DNA of 64,000 bases from Nonomuraea guangzhouensis (GCF_019396345.1 NZ_JAHKRM010000045.1:1-64000), one strand, 5' to 3'. Counted from the stretch's first letter, positions 25,536 through 33,490 are shown. Notes: generated from the letters alone by a model not told the origin. Program-made: numbers and translations.

Positions 25536-25735
25536 TGCTCCCCCTCACACCACCATGCCGCGGACCACCATCTGCGGGGCGACACGAAGCAAGCCCGTAG
25601 TCATTGTGAACGTCCGCGGGTGCAAGGGCCTGTCCGCTTGTGGCCACTCGGCCATTCCGGGGTGGACGGGCGGGGATGCGGCACTGATGATGTTGGACAG
25701 TACTGTCATGATCATCGGCCGATTGGGAGAGCCGT

Positions 25736-25882
25736 ATGAAGACCCGTACCTGGACTCGCCGTGCCGCCGCTTTGGCCGCCAGCCTGGCCGCCGTGCTGGC
25801 GCTGGGCATCACTCCCGCGCATGCGGATACCGTGATCCGCAAGCCGCAACAACCATCACCGCAAGGGTCCATGGTGCGCTAA
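25736..25882 (+). CDS. 48-residue secreted peptide
   Basis: This short gene has a GGGAGA ribosome binding site 5 bases before ATG 25736. The product has a clear export signal (residues 1-30, twin Arg, hydrophobic core, AHA cleavage site) and a mature part of about 18 residues, DTVIRKPQQPSPQGSMVR, rich in Gln, Pro and Ser and without Cys. It lies between the lectin and the next secreted protein and has no recognised family. A signalling or toxin-like role cannot be distinguished; the reading frame and signal peptide are well supported. Confidence 0.6.
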   Translation: MKTRTWTRRAAALAASLAAVLALGITPAHADTVIRKPQQPSPQGSMVR

Positions 25883-25976
25883 GGCGCGGCGGTACATTGT
25901 CCCCCTGTCCGGCAGGACGGGGGGATGTTCCGTCTTCATGGCCCCTCGTCCGACGGCGTCAGGCGGAAGCGATCCT

Positions 25977-26651
25977 CTAGCTCTCCCCTGAGCTGTTCTG
26001 AGCCTCTCGCAGCCTTGCCACAGCCTTCACGGCAGCGACCCTCGTGAGACCGGATGTGAACTGGCCATAGAAGCCATTGTGCTCCAGCAGAACCATGGTG
26101 TTCTTGTCCCGGATGACCACGATGTCGATCGCCATCGTCGGGCCTGTGCTCGCGGACGGATCCGTAGAGCGGAGCTTGATCCCGTAGGCGGCTGAACCAA
26201 GCTTGCCGACCGACAGCTTGGCGATCGTGTTCTTTTCCTTCTTGGTACTGGCGTTGATGTGGTCGCAGTCACGGACCATGACCTTGGCGGCCCGCTCCAA
26301 CAAGGAGATCCGGGCCGAGGAGCCGCTCACGATGAACTGGCTGACTCCCTCCGGCACGCCATCCCTCATCAGCCACGTCGCCGTCTTGCTCCGGTAGAGC
26401 GGAACCAACCCCTTGGCCGCCGTGACGCACGCCTTCGTACGGGCGGACTTGGGGATCAGGATCTCCCTGTTATGGATCTTGTTGCGAACAAAGTCGGTGC
26501 CGAGATCCTCTGGCACGAGCAGTGCAGCCTTGAGTTGCGTCGGCGACGGCGATTCGGCCTGGCTTTCGGCCAGGACAGGAGGCGATACAAGGAGCGCACC
26601 GCCTAACAGACCAGCGGCCAGCCTCAAGCACTTAGAGATCACGTCAGGCAC
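25977..26651 (-). CDS. secreted protein resembling PknH-type sensor domains
   Basis: This 224-residue exported protein has a signal peptide at about 1-28 (ending VLA). The remainder has two Cys (about 74 and 128) and the pattern LKAALLVPEDLGTDF...GVSQFIVSGSSARISLLERAAKVMVRDC, which resembles the extracellular sensor fold attached to mycobacterial PknH-like kinases, although no kinase is present here. The start is probably GTG 26651 with a poor ribosome binding site; GTG 26642 is an alternative. It is monocistronic, facing the 48-residue peptide gene. The ligand is unknown. Confidence 0.6.
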   Translation of the reverse strand: MPDVISKCLRLAAGLLGGALLVSPPVLAESQAESPSPTQLKAALLVPEDLGTDFVRNKIHNREILIPKSARTKACVTAAKGLVPLYRSKTATWLMRDGVPEGVSQFIVSGSSARISLLERAAKVMVRDCDHINASTKKEKNTIAKLSVGKLGSAAYGIKLRSTDPSASTGPTMAIDIVVIRDKNTMVLLEHNGFYGQFTSGLTRVAAVKAVARLREAQNSSGES

Positions 26652-26867
26652 TCTAGAGGAGGCCCTCTCCGCAGATCGACTTCATTATCTGTGCACACAT
26701 CCGCTGGCAGGCGAACACGCATGACGGCCCAGAATGCTGGACCTACGGCCACTGTCTTTAGGTGCGGATGGCGATCACGCGACAACGGCACGAGTTCGAT
26801 CAGCATCCATCGGGCCGTGGATCATCGAGCCTGGTCGCGGTCCCAGGGTTCGTACCAATGATGGGCC
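26652..26867. other. intergenic, nothing recognised
   Basis: Mixed-composition sequence between the secreted protein gene and the acyl-CoA ligase remnant. Open frames here have no codon bias or ribosome binding site. It looks like degraded DNA of the accessory patch. Confidence 0.4.
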
Positions 26868-27209
26868 GCCGACCGCGCCACCGACAGCCTCCGCCGCTGG
26901 GGCGAGAACGTCTCGGCCTGCGAGGTCGAACGCATCGTCAACGGATGCCCCGGCGTCGCGGACAGCACCGAAGTCGCCGTCCCGTCACAACTGGCGAGGA
27001 TGACATCAAGATCGGCCGAACCTCACGCGCTCACCGCCTCGCACGTGTACGACCGCTACAGGGAGCGACTCGCGTACTACCAGGTCCCGCGCCACATCGA
27101 GATGGTCCGCGAGCTCCCCTACGGCCCCACACAACGGGTACGAAAAGGGCAACTGTCGCGATCGACCAAGGGCATCTTCGACGCCGAGGCACGCTGGCCC
27201 CGGGTATAG
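26868..27209 (+). pseudogene. frameshifted C-terminal fragment of an acyl-CoA ligase (AMP-binding enzyme)
   Basis: Translation from 26868 gives DRATDSLRRWGENVSACEVERIV, the hinge and C-terminal start of acyl-CoA synthetases (canonical DRxTDxIRRRGENIS...EVE). The frame then shifts near 26995-27005 (expected LGEDDIK is split between frames) and the match resumes in another frame as RLAYYQVPRHIEMVRELPYGPTQRVRKGQLS, the catalytic C-terminal lobe including the conserved Lys region, ending at TAG 27207-27209. The N-terminal three quarters, including the AMP-binding P-loop, is missing. This is a dead remnant, a sign of past insertion or deletion next to ssrA. Confidence 0.75.
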
Positions 27210-27236
27210 ATCGGTGCCTGGGGTTAGATCTTCGAT

Positions 27237-27279
27237 CAGGGGTCGCGGTCCCGGCACGGTTGGAAGCAACGTCTGAGGC
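27237..27279 (+). repeat. diverged direct repeat, left copy
   Basis: This 43-base segment beginning CAGGGGTCGCGG matches 28323-28365 at 37 positions, and all six differences are transitions. The two copies flank the toxin-antitoxin pair about 1.1 kb apart. They could be remnants of an insertion event or of a repeated non-coding element. Confidence 0.6.
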
Positions 27280-27482
27280 TTCGCGCGATGCGTACACACA
27301 CGAAAACCACCCCAGCCTGCCGATATTTCAGCAGGCCAGAGGCGGTCTGGTGGAACAGTGGAGGTGCTTGCCACTTACTCGAAACACGACGCCGCAGCCG
27401 GAAGAGGTGAACCAGGTGCTGAATCTTGGCTGATCGGAGAGATGTCGGGCCGGTCGAGCGACCATCTAGTGATCCAAGAGGA

Positions 27483-27541
27483 AGATATCTATGACATCCG
27501 CAACAGATATCCTTGATACACTGCACGTGCGAAGGAGGGTG
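27483..27541 (+). promoter_or_regulatory. operator and promoter of the toxin-antitoxin pair
   Basis: AGATATC occurs at 27483-27489 and 27505-27511, each containing the palindrome GATATC, 22 bases apart. This is two DNA turns and suits an antitoxin multimer. TGACAT (27492-27497) and TGATAC (27514-27519) at 16-base spacing are a plausible promoter between and after the repeats. GAAGGAGG near 27531-27538 is the ribosome binding site. Confidence 0.5.
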
Positions 27542-27546
27542 ATCCC

Positions 27547-27765
27547 ATGACAATGATGAAAACCCCGATCGAGATCGACCAAGAGGCCCTGGCGATAGCT
27601 GCCGAGGTCCTCGGCACCAAGACGAAGAAGGACACGGTCAACGCCGCCCTCCGCGAGGTGGGGCAGCGGTTGGTGCGGCTACGAGCCCTGGCCGCACTCG
27701 GCGAGATGGCCGACCGAGGAGACTTCGATGACTTCGTCGGCAACAAGGCGGCCTACCGCCGGTGA
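27547..27765 (+). CDS. vapB: type II antitoxin, VapB-like
   Basis: This 72-residue protein combines a short N-terminal DNA-binding strand/helix region (IEIDQEALAIAAEVLGTKTKKDTVNAALREV, ribbon-helix-helix-like and typical of actinobacterial VapB) with a C-terminal acidic/aromatic tail (DRGDFDDF) that would wrap the toxin. It neutralises the partner toxin and represses the operon. GAAGGAGG lies upstream, and the stop overlaps the toxin start by 4 bases (GTGA), giving coupled synthesis. It sits in the accessory patch next to ssrA. Confidence 0.85.
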   Translation: MTMMKTPIEIDQEALAIAAEVLGTKTKKDTVNAALREVGQRLVRLRALAALGEMADRGDFDDFVGNKAAYRR

Positions 27766-28175
27766 CACCCGCCCTGTACCTCATCGACACCTCCGGCATG
27801 TTCCGGATGTTGCAGGAGCCCAAGCTACGACAGGCATGGTCCGACCAGCTTGCCGCCGGTGTCATCGCGACCTGTCCAGTCGTCGAGTTGGAGTTCCTTT
27901 TCTCCGCGAGATCGCTTGCGGACCGCCTGGAAAAAGTTCGTCTGCTCCACAATCTGTTCGGCTGGGTACCGATGAGCGAACACGCATGGCACCGTGCAGC
28001 CGAGGTTCAGCAGCTACTCACCGAGACCGGACAGCACAGGTCGGCCGGTCCGGCCGACCTGCTCATCGCTGCCACCGCAGAACGGGCAAATCTCACGGTG
28101 CTGTGCGACAACCGCGACTTCATGACCATAGCCGTCCTGACGAGGCAACCTGTCAAGCTGGTCACCGATATCTGA
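27762..28175 (+). CDS. vapC: type II toxin, VapC-like PIN-domain ribonuclease
   Basis: This 137-residue Mg2+-dependent endoribonuclease has acidic PIN residues as expected: Asp in LIDTSGM (near 9), Glu in VVELEFL (near 43), Asp in SAGPADLLIAATA (near 98) and Asp in VLCDNRDF (near 117). VapC toxins cut initiator tRNA or other tRNA/rRNA loops and slow growth. The GTG start overlaps the antitoxin stop. Length and motif spacing are normal, so it looks functional. Confidence 0.85.
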   Translation: MTPALYLIDTSGMFRMLQEPKLRQAWSDQLAAGVIATCPVVELEFLFSARSLADRLEKVRLLHNLFGWVPMSEHAWHRAAEVQQLLTETGQHRSAGPADLLIAATAERANLTVLCDNRDFMTIAVLTRQPVKLVTDI

Positions 28176-28322
28176 TGTCTTGGAGCCTACAGGTGAGGAC
28201 GAGCCACAATCGCTCTCCACCTGCAGGGTGATCTTCGACATTGCTCGAACGGTCAATGGGGAACGCGCGGGCGAAGCCCGCGCCCCAAAAGACAAGGCGT
28301 CCGGAGCGAAGCGGAGGCCATA
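28176..28322. other. short non-coding gap after vapC
   Basis: It contains an 8-bp perfect stem with a GAA loop (28265-28272 and 28276-28283), a possible terminator for vapBC, and no supported gene. Confidence 0.4.
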
Positions 28323-28365
28323 CAGGGGTCGCGGCCCCGGCGCGACTGGAAACAACGCCTGAGGC
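28323..28365 (+). repeat. diverged direct repeat, right copy
   Basis: Right partner of 27237-27279 (37 of 43 positions equal, all differences transitions). It lies 85 bases from the ssrA 3' end. Confidence 0.6.
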
Positions 28366-28406
28366 CCCCCAAGTGCGAAGCGCCCCCTACGAAGCCCTTT
28401 GACACG

Positions 28407-28437
28407 AAAACGGCGGCACCCACATCGGGTGCCGCCG
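28407..28437 (-). terminator. intrinsic terminator of ssrA
   Basis: An 11-bp perfect stem (28411-28421 with 28427-28437), 5-base loop, followed on the minus strand by TTTTCG. It lies 13 bases past the mature tmRNA 3' end. Confidence 0.85.
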
Positions 28438-28449
28438 CATCATTCACTG

Positions 28450-28830
28450 TGGAGGTGGCGGGAATCGAACCCGCGTCCTTCAACCCCAAGGCAGGGCTTC
28501 TCCGGGCGCAGCCTGCTGTGCTTTTCTCAGCCCCGGCGATCACGCAGGCGTGTCACCGACGGGCTCAGCCACTGTTTGATTTCCCGCTCTCCCCCGTGGC
28601 CGGTTCGAGCGGTTGAGCCTTCTAACGATGCCAGGTCCCGGGCCGAAGGCAGTCCCGGGCTGACAGTGGTTTCGCTACTTAGGCAGCGAGGGCCAGGGAA
28701 CCCTGGCCGACCACAGTGCGCTTAGAATTGGCACTTGTTGTTTGCGGTCACAGTGTTAACGAGGTTATGTCCGCAGTCCTCGGCCCGCTTCACCTGACTT
28801 GCAAAGTCGAAGTCGAAGCCAGTCACCCCC
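28450..28830 (-). ncRNA. ssrA: tmRNA
   Basis: This 381-base transfer-messenger RNA rescues stalled ribosomes. The 5' end GGGGGUGACUGGCUUCGACUU and the 3' end with the T-arm GGUUCGAUUCC fold into a tRNA-Ala-like acceptor: the seven pairs include the G3-U alanine-identity wobble, with A28450 as discriminator. CCA is not encoded. The tag frame (28732 down to 28679) encodes ANSKRTVVGQGSLALAA followed by TAA, ending in the usual ALAA degradation signal. smpB, its partner, lies 2.2 kb upstream on the same strand. A promoter (28875-28903) and terminator (28407-28437) bracket it. Confidence 0.97.
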
Positions 28831-28874
28831 ATGTGCAGTTGTCAACACGGCCCCGAAGGACCGAGCAAGACGAC

Positions 28875-28903
28875 CTTACATCCTGCAACACGTGCGACGT
28901 CAA
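28875..28903 (-). promoter_or_regulatory. ssrA promoter
   Basis: On the minus strand TTGACG (28903-28898) and TGTAAG (28880-28875) are separated by 17 bases. This would start transcription about 38 bases before the mature tmRNA 5' end, leaving a leader for RNase P to remove. Confidence 0.6.
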
Positions 28904-28923
28904 CTTGATTCCCGTGCGGCGAA

Positions 28924-28955
28924 GCCCCCGGAAACGCGTTGGCGTTTCCGGGGGC
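28924..28955. terminator. hairpin between the PBP-like gene and ssrA
   Basis: A 14-bp perfect stem (28924-28937 with 28942-28955) with a GTTG loop. On the minus strand it follows the PBP-like gene by about 156 bases and precedes the ssrA promoter, so it probably ends the smpB/PBP-like transcript. Confidence 0.65.
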
Positions 28956-29111
28956 CGACCGGCAGGGTCGCGCCGGTCCGGACGGCAGGACTTCCCCCGA
29001 GATGAAGTCCTGATCTCATCGCGGCGACTGCACCCGCAACCCCCCGAGCAGGGCAGTCACTGAGTAAGACGCAGCCGACCACCCGAACGGTTGCCTAAGG
29101 TGAGCAGAAAA

Positions 29112-30992
29112 TCACGGGGAGTCGCGAAGGGCGCTGAAGAACTCGCCCGCGACCGCCGCGGGGTCGTAGTTCTTGGTGAGGACGGCTATCGCCACCTCAC
29201 CCTGCCAGCCCACGAACCACCCCAGGTGCTTCTCCGCGTCGCCCGCGGCCGTCACGCCGTGCACCCCGGTATGGCCGGCCAGGGCGCGCGAGCTCTTGGC
29301 GCCGGCGAGCATCATGGCGGTCAGCGCGCTGCGGACCTTGGGGTCGACGGCGACCGGTTGCGGCGCGGCCATCGACACCACCTCCGCCGAGGAGTCGGGC
29401 GACTTCGGCTCGGTCACCAGCACGGGTGGGTGCCAGCTGCCCGAGGCGATCGCCCCCGCGACGAGAGCCATGCTGAGCGGGCTGACTTCGACGTTCTGGC
29501 CCGCGATGGCCTTGGCCTTGTCGGCGTCGCTGGCCAGCAGGGGCTGTGAGCCGGTGAACGACTTGGGCAGTGAGCCGCTGAACGACTTGAGCGGTAGCTG
29601 CCAATCCTTGCCGATGCCGAACGCCGCGGCGCTCTTGGCCAGGGCCGCCGCGTCGACGCGCCGGGCGAGCGAGGCCAGGGCGGTGACGCAGCCCTTGGCG
29701 AAGTTGTCGCTGAACGTCGGCGAGGCGCCGGTGACCTGGCTCGCCGTCACGAACCGCGCACCGCCCACTGTTCGCTCGGCCGGGCAGGCGAGCTTCTGCT
29801 TGATGTTCATCTTGGCCTTGATCAGCGCGTCGGCGGCCACGATCGAGAAGGCCGTGCCGGCCGGGAATCTGCCGGCGAGCGCGTCCTTCTCCTGGTTCAG
29901 GCCCTTGGTGCCGACCGCCAGGATCTCGCCCGTCGACCGGTCGACCGCCACCAACGCGCTGGTATCCGTCTGCGCCACGGCGGCTTCGGCGGCGCGTTGC
30001 TTGGCGCTGTCGATCGTGGTCCGCACCGGGACGTTCGTCCGGCCGGGCCACTCCTTGAGCTGCGCGACCTCGTTGTCGGTCTTGACATCGAGGGTGATCA
30101 CCCGGGTCTGCGTGGATCCGGTGAGGTTGTTTTGATAAGCCCGCTGGAGCCCACTCTGCCCGAACGAGTCGCCCGCCCGCTGCGGACCGCCGAGCTTCTG
30201 CTCGGTCTCCGGAGTGAGCGCGCTCACCTTGCCGACGATGTCCTTGGGGTCGTCGGGCGCGACAGGCTGCTTCTGCTTGTCAATGATGAGCTGCGGGATC
30301 TTGTCGAGCTGAGCCTCCAGCTCCCGGTAGCGCACGGCGCCGAAGTTGGCGAGCGGGACGAACTGCTTCGGCGGCGACGACCTGATGCGGCTCAGCAGCC
30401 GGTCCTGGGCGAACCCGGTGTATCCCGAGAGCTGCTCGACGACCTCATCCGCCTTGTCACCGAGCTGTGACGGGATGACGCCGACCACGTAGAGGAACTG
30501 GGGAAGCTGGAGCGGTGTGCTGTTCCTGTCCTCGACCGGCTGGCGCGGCATCGCCTTGGTGGACACGGCGAACCGCTGGCCCTCCTTCAGCTGCGGGTGC
30601 AGCACCGAAGGCGACCAGTGCACCTTCCACTGGCCGCCGACCAGGCGCAGCGGCAGCATGCTGTCGTACACCCAGAGCGGGTTGTTCTCCCCCAGGTCGA
30701 CCTCGGCGCGGAAGTCGGCCTGCGACTGGTCGCCGTTCAGGCTGATGCTTTTGATCTTGAACCGGAACGAGGCCGCGTCGAGTTCGATCTTCGCGTCGGA
30801 GAGCGCCTTGCGCACGGCCGCGAGATCACCGTCGGTACGGCCGGCGGCCAGGTCGTAGTCCTCCGACTGCCAGCCCACCAGGAAGTCCCGCACGGCGTCG
30901 TGCGGGGACGACTCCTCGAAACAGGCGGTCAGCGACATGCTCGCGACGGCCAGGGTGACGGTCGCGGCCAGGCCGCGGCGTACGCGGCTCAT
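29112..30992 (-). CDS. penicillin-binding protein homologue with all catalytic motifs lost (pseudo-transpeptidase)
   Basis: This 626-residue lipoprotein (lipobox LTAC, Cys24) has the MecA_N/NTF2-like domain (about 30-150), a linker/dimerisation part and a transpeptidase fold from about 320. Compared with the intact paralogue at 58204, the active-site SxxK reads T380-A-F-S383, SxN reads G434-C-V436, and KTG reads HTG (574-576). It therefore cannot acylate like a normal PBP and probably serves as a scaffold or a regulator of cell-wall synthesis. Its ATG overlaps the smpB stop by 4 bases, and the reading frame is intact over the full family length, so it is under selection and not a decayed gene. 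Confidence 0.85.
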   Translation of the reverse strand: MSRVRRGLAATVTLAVASMSLTACFEESSPHDAVRDFLVGWQSEDYDLAAGRTDGDLAAVRKALSDAKIELDAASFRFKIKSISLNGDQSQADFRAEVDLGENNPLWVYDSMLPLRLVGGQWKVHWSPSVLHPQLKEGQRFAVSTKAMPRQPVEDRNSTPLQLPQFLYVVGVIPSQLGDKADEVVEQLSGYTGFAQDRLLSRIRSSPPKQFVPLANFGAVRYRELEAQLDKIPQLIIDKQKQPVAPDDPKDIVGKVSALTPETEQKLGGPQRAGDSFGQSGLQRAYQNNLTGSTQTRVITLDVKTDNEVAQLKEWPGRTNVPVRTTIDSAKQRAAEAAVAQTDTSALVAVDRSTGEILAVGTKGLNQEKDALAGRFPAGTAFSIVAADALIKAKMNIKQKLACPAERTVGGARFVTASQVTGASPTFSDNFAKGCVTALASLARRVDAAALAKSAAAFGIGKDWQLPLKSFSGSLPKSFTGSQPLLASDADKAKAIAGQNVEVSPLSMALVAGAIASGSWHPPVLVTEPKSPDSSAEVVSMAAPQPVAVDPKVRSALTAMMLAGAKSSRALAGHTGVHGVTAAGDAEKHLGWFVGWQGEVAIAVLTKNYDPAAVAGEFFSALRDSP

Positions 30993-31456
30993 CGGTTGCG
31001 GTGCCGCACTGCCCGGGCCATCTCCCGCTTGGCCTGCTGCTCCGCGAGGGTCTGCCGCTTGTCCCAGTCCTTCTTACCGCGGGCGATGCCGATCTCGACC
31101 TTGGCCTTGCCGTCCTTGAAGTAGAGAGACAGCGGCACGATCGTCAGCCCGCCCTCCTTCGTCTTGGCGGCGAGCTTGTCGATCTCCTTGCGGTGGAGCA
31201 GGAGCTTGCGCTTGCGGCGGGCGGCGTGGTTCGTCCACGTCCCCTGGGTGTATTCGGGGATGTGGACGTTGAACAACCACGCTTCGCCGCTGTCGATGGA
31301 GGCGAAGCCGTCGGCGAGCGACGCGCGTCCCTCCCGCAACGACTTCACCTCGGTGCCCTGCAGCACGAGCCCCGCCTCGAAGGTGTCCTCGACGTGGTAA
31401 TCGTGCCGGGCACGCTTGTTCTGGGCGACGACCTTCCGCCCGGTCTCACGTGGCAT
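30989..31456 (-). CDS. smpB: SsrA-binding protein SmpB
   Basis: This 155-residue RNA-binding protein delivers tmRNA to stalled ribosomes. The family start VVAQNKRARHDYHVEDTFEAGLVL, the GTEVKSLREGRASLADGF loop, and the KLLLHRKEIDKL segment are visible. The basic C-terminal tail (GKKDWDKRQTLAEQQAKREMARAVRHRNR) inserts in the mRNA channel. It is 23 bases downstream of ftsX and overlaps the PBP-like gene by 4 bases; ssrA lies just beyond, so the whole trans-translation system is in 3 kb. Confidence 0.97.
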   Translation of the reverse strand: MPRETGRKVVAQNKRARHDYHVEDTFEAGLVLQGTEVKSLREGRASLADGFASIDSGEAWLFNVHIPEYTQGTWTNHAARRKRKLLLHRKEIDKLAAKTKEGGLTIVPLSLYFKDGKAKVEIGIARGKKDWDKRQTLAEQQAKREMARAVRHRNR

Positions 31457-31479
31457 GCTCCGACCTTACCGGCGATCCG

Positions 31480-32385
31480 TCAGACCCTGAGGTAACGGCG
31501 GAGTGTGATGAACGATGCCAGCACACAGATCACCACGCCGATGCCCATGGTCAGCGTGATCACCGATGCCACGTCGTTCCAGCCGAGCTGGCTGCCGAAC
31601 GCGAACGAACGCGCGATCTCCTCGAACAGGAAGACCTTGGCGACGATCAGCATCACGGCGGCGAACACCCCGCCGATCAGCCCGGCGATCACGCCCTCCA
31701 TGACGAAGGGCAGCTGGATATAGAGGTTGGACGCCCCGACCAACCGCATGATGCCGGTTTCCCGGCGGCGGTTGAACGCCGACAGCCGCACGGTGTTGCC
31801 GATCAGCAACGCGGCCGCCAGGACCAGGACGATCGCCACCGCCAGCGCGGCGGATCTCAGCTTGTCGAGCAAGCCGAAGAGCTTGTCCACCAGGTCCTTC
31901 TGGTTCGTCACCTGCGCCACGCCTGGCTTGCCCGTGAGCGCCTGAACCACCGGTTGGTAGTTGTTGGGGTCCTTCAGCTTGACGCGGAAGGAGGCGGGCA
32001 TGTCGTCGACCGTGGTCGCGTCGACGAGCGCCTTGTTGGCACCGTAGGACTTCTGGAAGTTGGCGTAGGCCTGGTCCGGGCTCTCATAGAGAACATTCTC
32101 GACCCCGGACATGCCCTGGATCTCGGCCTGCAGAGCCTTGCTCTGCTGAGGGCTGATCGGCTTGCCCTTGCAGTTGGGCATCGTGGGGTTCTTGCCGCAG
32201 AGGAAGACCGATACCTCGACCTTGTCGTACCAGAAGTCCTTCATCATCGTGACCTGGGCGTTGATCATCAGGCCGATGCCCAGCATCGCCATGCCGACGG
32301 CCACGGTGATGACCACCGCGAGCGTCATGGTCAGGTTGCGACGGAGGCCGATCCAGACCTCGGAGAAGATGAAATTCGCCCGCAT
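31480..32385 (-). CDS. ftsX: cell division ABC transporter permease FtsX
   Basis: This 301-residue inner-membrane protein has a short cytoplasmic N-terminus, one membrane segment (about 22-43), an extracellular domain of about 110 residues with two Cys (near 64 and 71), then three segments (about 175-295). With FtsE it activates a cell-wall hydrolase across the membrane. It follows ftsE by 20 bases and precedes smpB, the standard actinobacterial order. Confidence 0.95.
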   Translation of the reverse strand: MRANFIFSEVWIGLRRNLTMTLAVVITVAVGMAMLGIGLMINAQVTMMKDFWYDKVEVSVFLCGKNPTMPNCKGKPISPQQSKALQAEIQGMSGVENVLYESPDQAYANFQKSYGANKALVDATTVDDMPASFRVKLKDPNNYQPVVQALTGKPGVAQVTNQKDLVDKLFGLLDKLRSAALAVAIVLVLAAALLIGNTVRLSAFNRRRETGIMRLVGASNLYIQLPFVMEGVIAGLIGGVFAAVMLIVAKVFLFEEIARSFAFGSQLGWNDVASVITLTMGIGVVICVLASFITLRRYLRV

Positions 32386-32405
32386 GTTCTGTCTACTGCT
32401 CCCTG

Positions 32406-33095
32406 TCAGTACGCCTGGCCGTAAACGCCACGCGACTGGTCGCGGACGATCTTGCCGTCCTCCAGCTCCACGACGCGCTTGCGCATGGAGTCGACGATGG
32501 CCGCATCGTGCGTGGCCATGACGACCGTAGTGCCAGTCCTGTTGATCCGGTCGAGCACCTTCATGATGCCGATGCTCGTCGCGGGGTCGATGTTGCCCGT
32601 CGGCTCGTCGGCCAGCAGGATCATGGGCCGGTTGACGAAGGCGCGGGCCATGGCGACGCGCTGCTGCTCGCCGCCTGACAGCTCGTCGGGCATCCGGTGG
32701 GCCTTGCCTTCCAGGCCGACCAGCTCGATGACCTCGGGCACCACCTTGCGGATGAACCGCCGTGGCTTACCGATGACCTCGAGCGCGAACGCCACGTTCT
32801 CGTAGACGTTCTTGTTCGGGAGCAGCCTGAAGTCCTGGAACACGCAGCCGATGCGGCGGCGCAGGTGCGGCACCTTGAAGTTGGAGAGGCGAGCCAGATC
32901 CTTGCCGGCGACGTGGATCGCACCGGAGTTGGGCCGCTCCTCCTTCAGGACCAGGCGCAGGAAGGTGGACTTGCCTGATCCCGAAGGACCGACGAGGAAC
33001 ACGAACTCGCCCTTGTCCACGTCAACGGAGACATGGTCGAGAGCGGGTCGGTTCTGGTTCGTGTAGACCTTGGTGACATTATCGAAATGGATCAC
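32406..33095 (-). CDS. ftsE: cell division ATP-binding protein FtsE
   Basis: This 229-residue ABC ATPase has Walker A GPSGSGKST near 36, Q-loop VFQDFRLLPNK, signature LSGGEQQRVAMARA near 140, Walker B ILLADEPTGNID near 159 and the switch His in ATHD. It starts with GTG. It forms the FtsEX complex with the downstream gene product. About 200 bases separate its start from the small zinc-ribbon gene on the other strand; promoters for both lie there. Confidence 0.97.
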   Translation of the reverse strand: MIHFDNVTKVYTNQNRPALDHVSVDVDKGEFVFLVGPSGSGKSTFLRLVLKEERPNSGAIHVAGKDLARLSNFKVPHLRRRIGCVFQDFRLLPNKNVYENVAFALEVIGKPRRFIRKVVPEVIELVGLEGKAHRMPDELSGGEQQRVAMARAFVNRPMILLADEPTGNIDPATSIGIMKVLDRINRTGTTVVMATHDAAIVDSMRKRVVELEDGKIVRDQSRGVYGQAY

Positions 33096-33298
33096 GAGAG
33101 CATCACGGCATGCCAGTCTAGGGGTCAGGACGGAAGCGAGGGTGGCACATGCCCACTTCCCGCCACACGCCTATCGGGGACGCCTTTCTTTACTGATGAT
33201 CGACGTTCCGATTGGCCAGAGCACAGTCTAGGGGGAAGACTGGCATGGAACGTCCATAACGGAAACAAAACGATTGTGCGGCTAGACTTGGGGCTGAC

Positions 33299-33490
33299 AT
33301 GAGTTGCCAACACCTCGTATGCGCGCAGTGCGCCCACCCGGTCATCGAGGGCCGCTGCCCCCTGTGCCGTGCCAACCGCGAGCGGATGCACAACCACGGC
33401 TTCGCCGGGCTGTCACCTGCCCTGATCGTCATTCTGCTGGTCGTGCTGCTCTTCGTGGCCCTAGTGCTCAAGCACCTAAGCGGGCTCTGA
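33299..33490 (+). CDS. small zinc-ribbon membrane protein
   Basis: This 63-residue protein has two Cys pairs (CAQC near 8-11 and CPLC near 20-23) plus an early Cys and later His residues, enough for a small zinc ribbon, followed by one membrane segment (about 39-58). TAGACT (33283-33288) ends 10 bases before ATG and no ribosome binding site is visible, so its mRNA is probably leaderless. It lies between ftsE and prfB, and its last 15 bases overlap the convergent end of prfB. No function is known to me. Confidence 0.7.
   Translation: MSCQHLVCAQCAHPVIEGRCPLCRANRERMHNHGFAGLSPALIVILLVVLLFVALVLKHLSGL

Noticed and set aside
26762..27433. 223-codon open frame across the acyl-CoA ligase remnant
   Set aside because: It joins parts of different frames; homology to acyl-CoA ligases alternates between frames, so this is a pseudogene, not a fused protein.
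28450..28480. GGTTCGATTCC-type T-arm read as a tRNA gene
   Set aside because: It is the tRNA-like 3' end of tmRNA; the anticodon arm is replaced by the long mRNA-like region with the tag frame.
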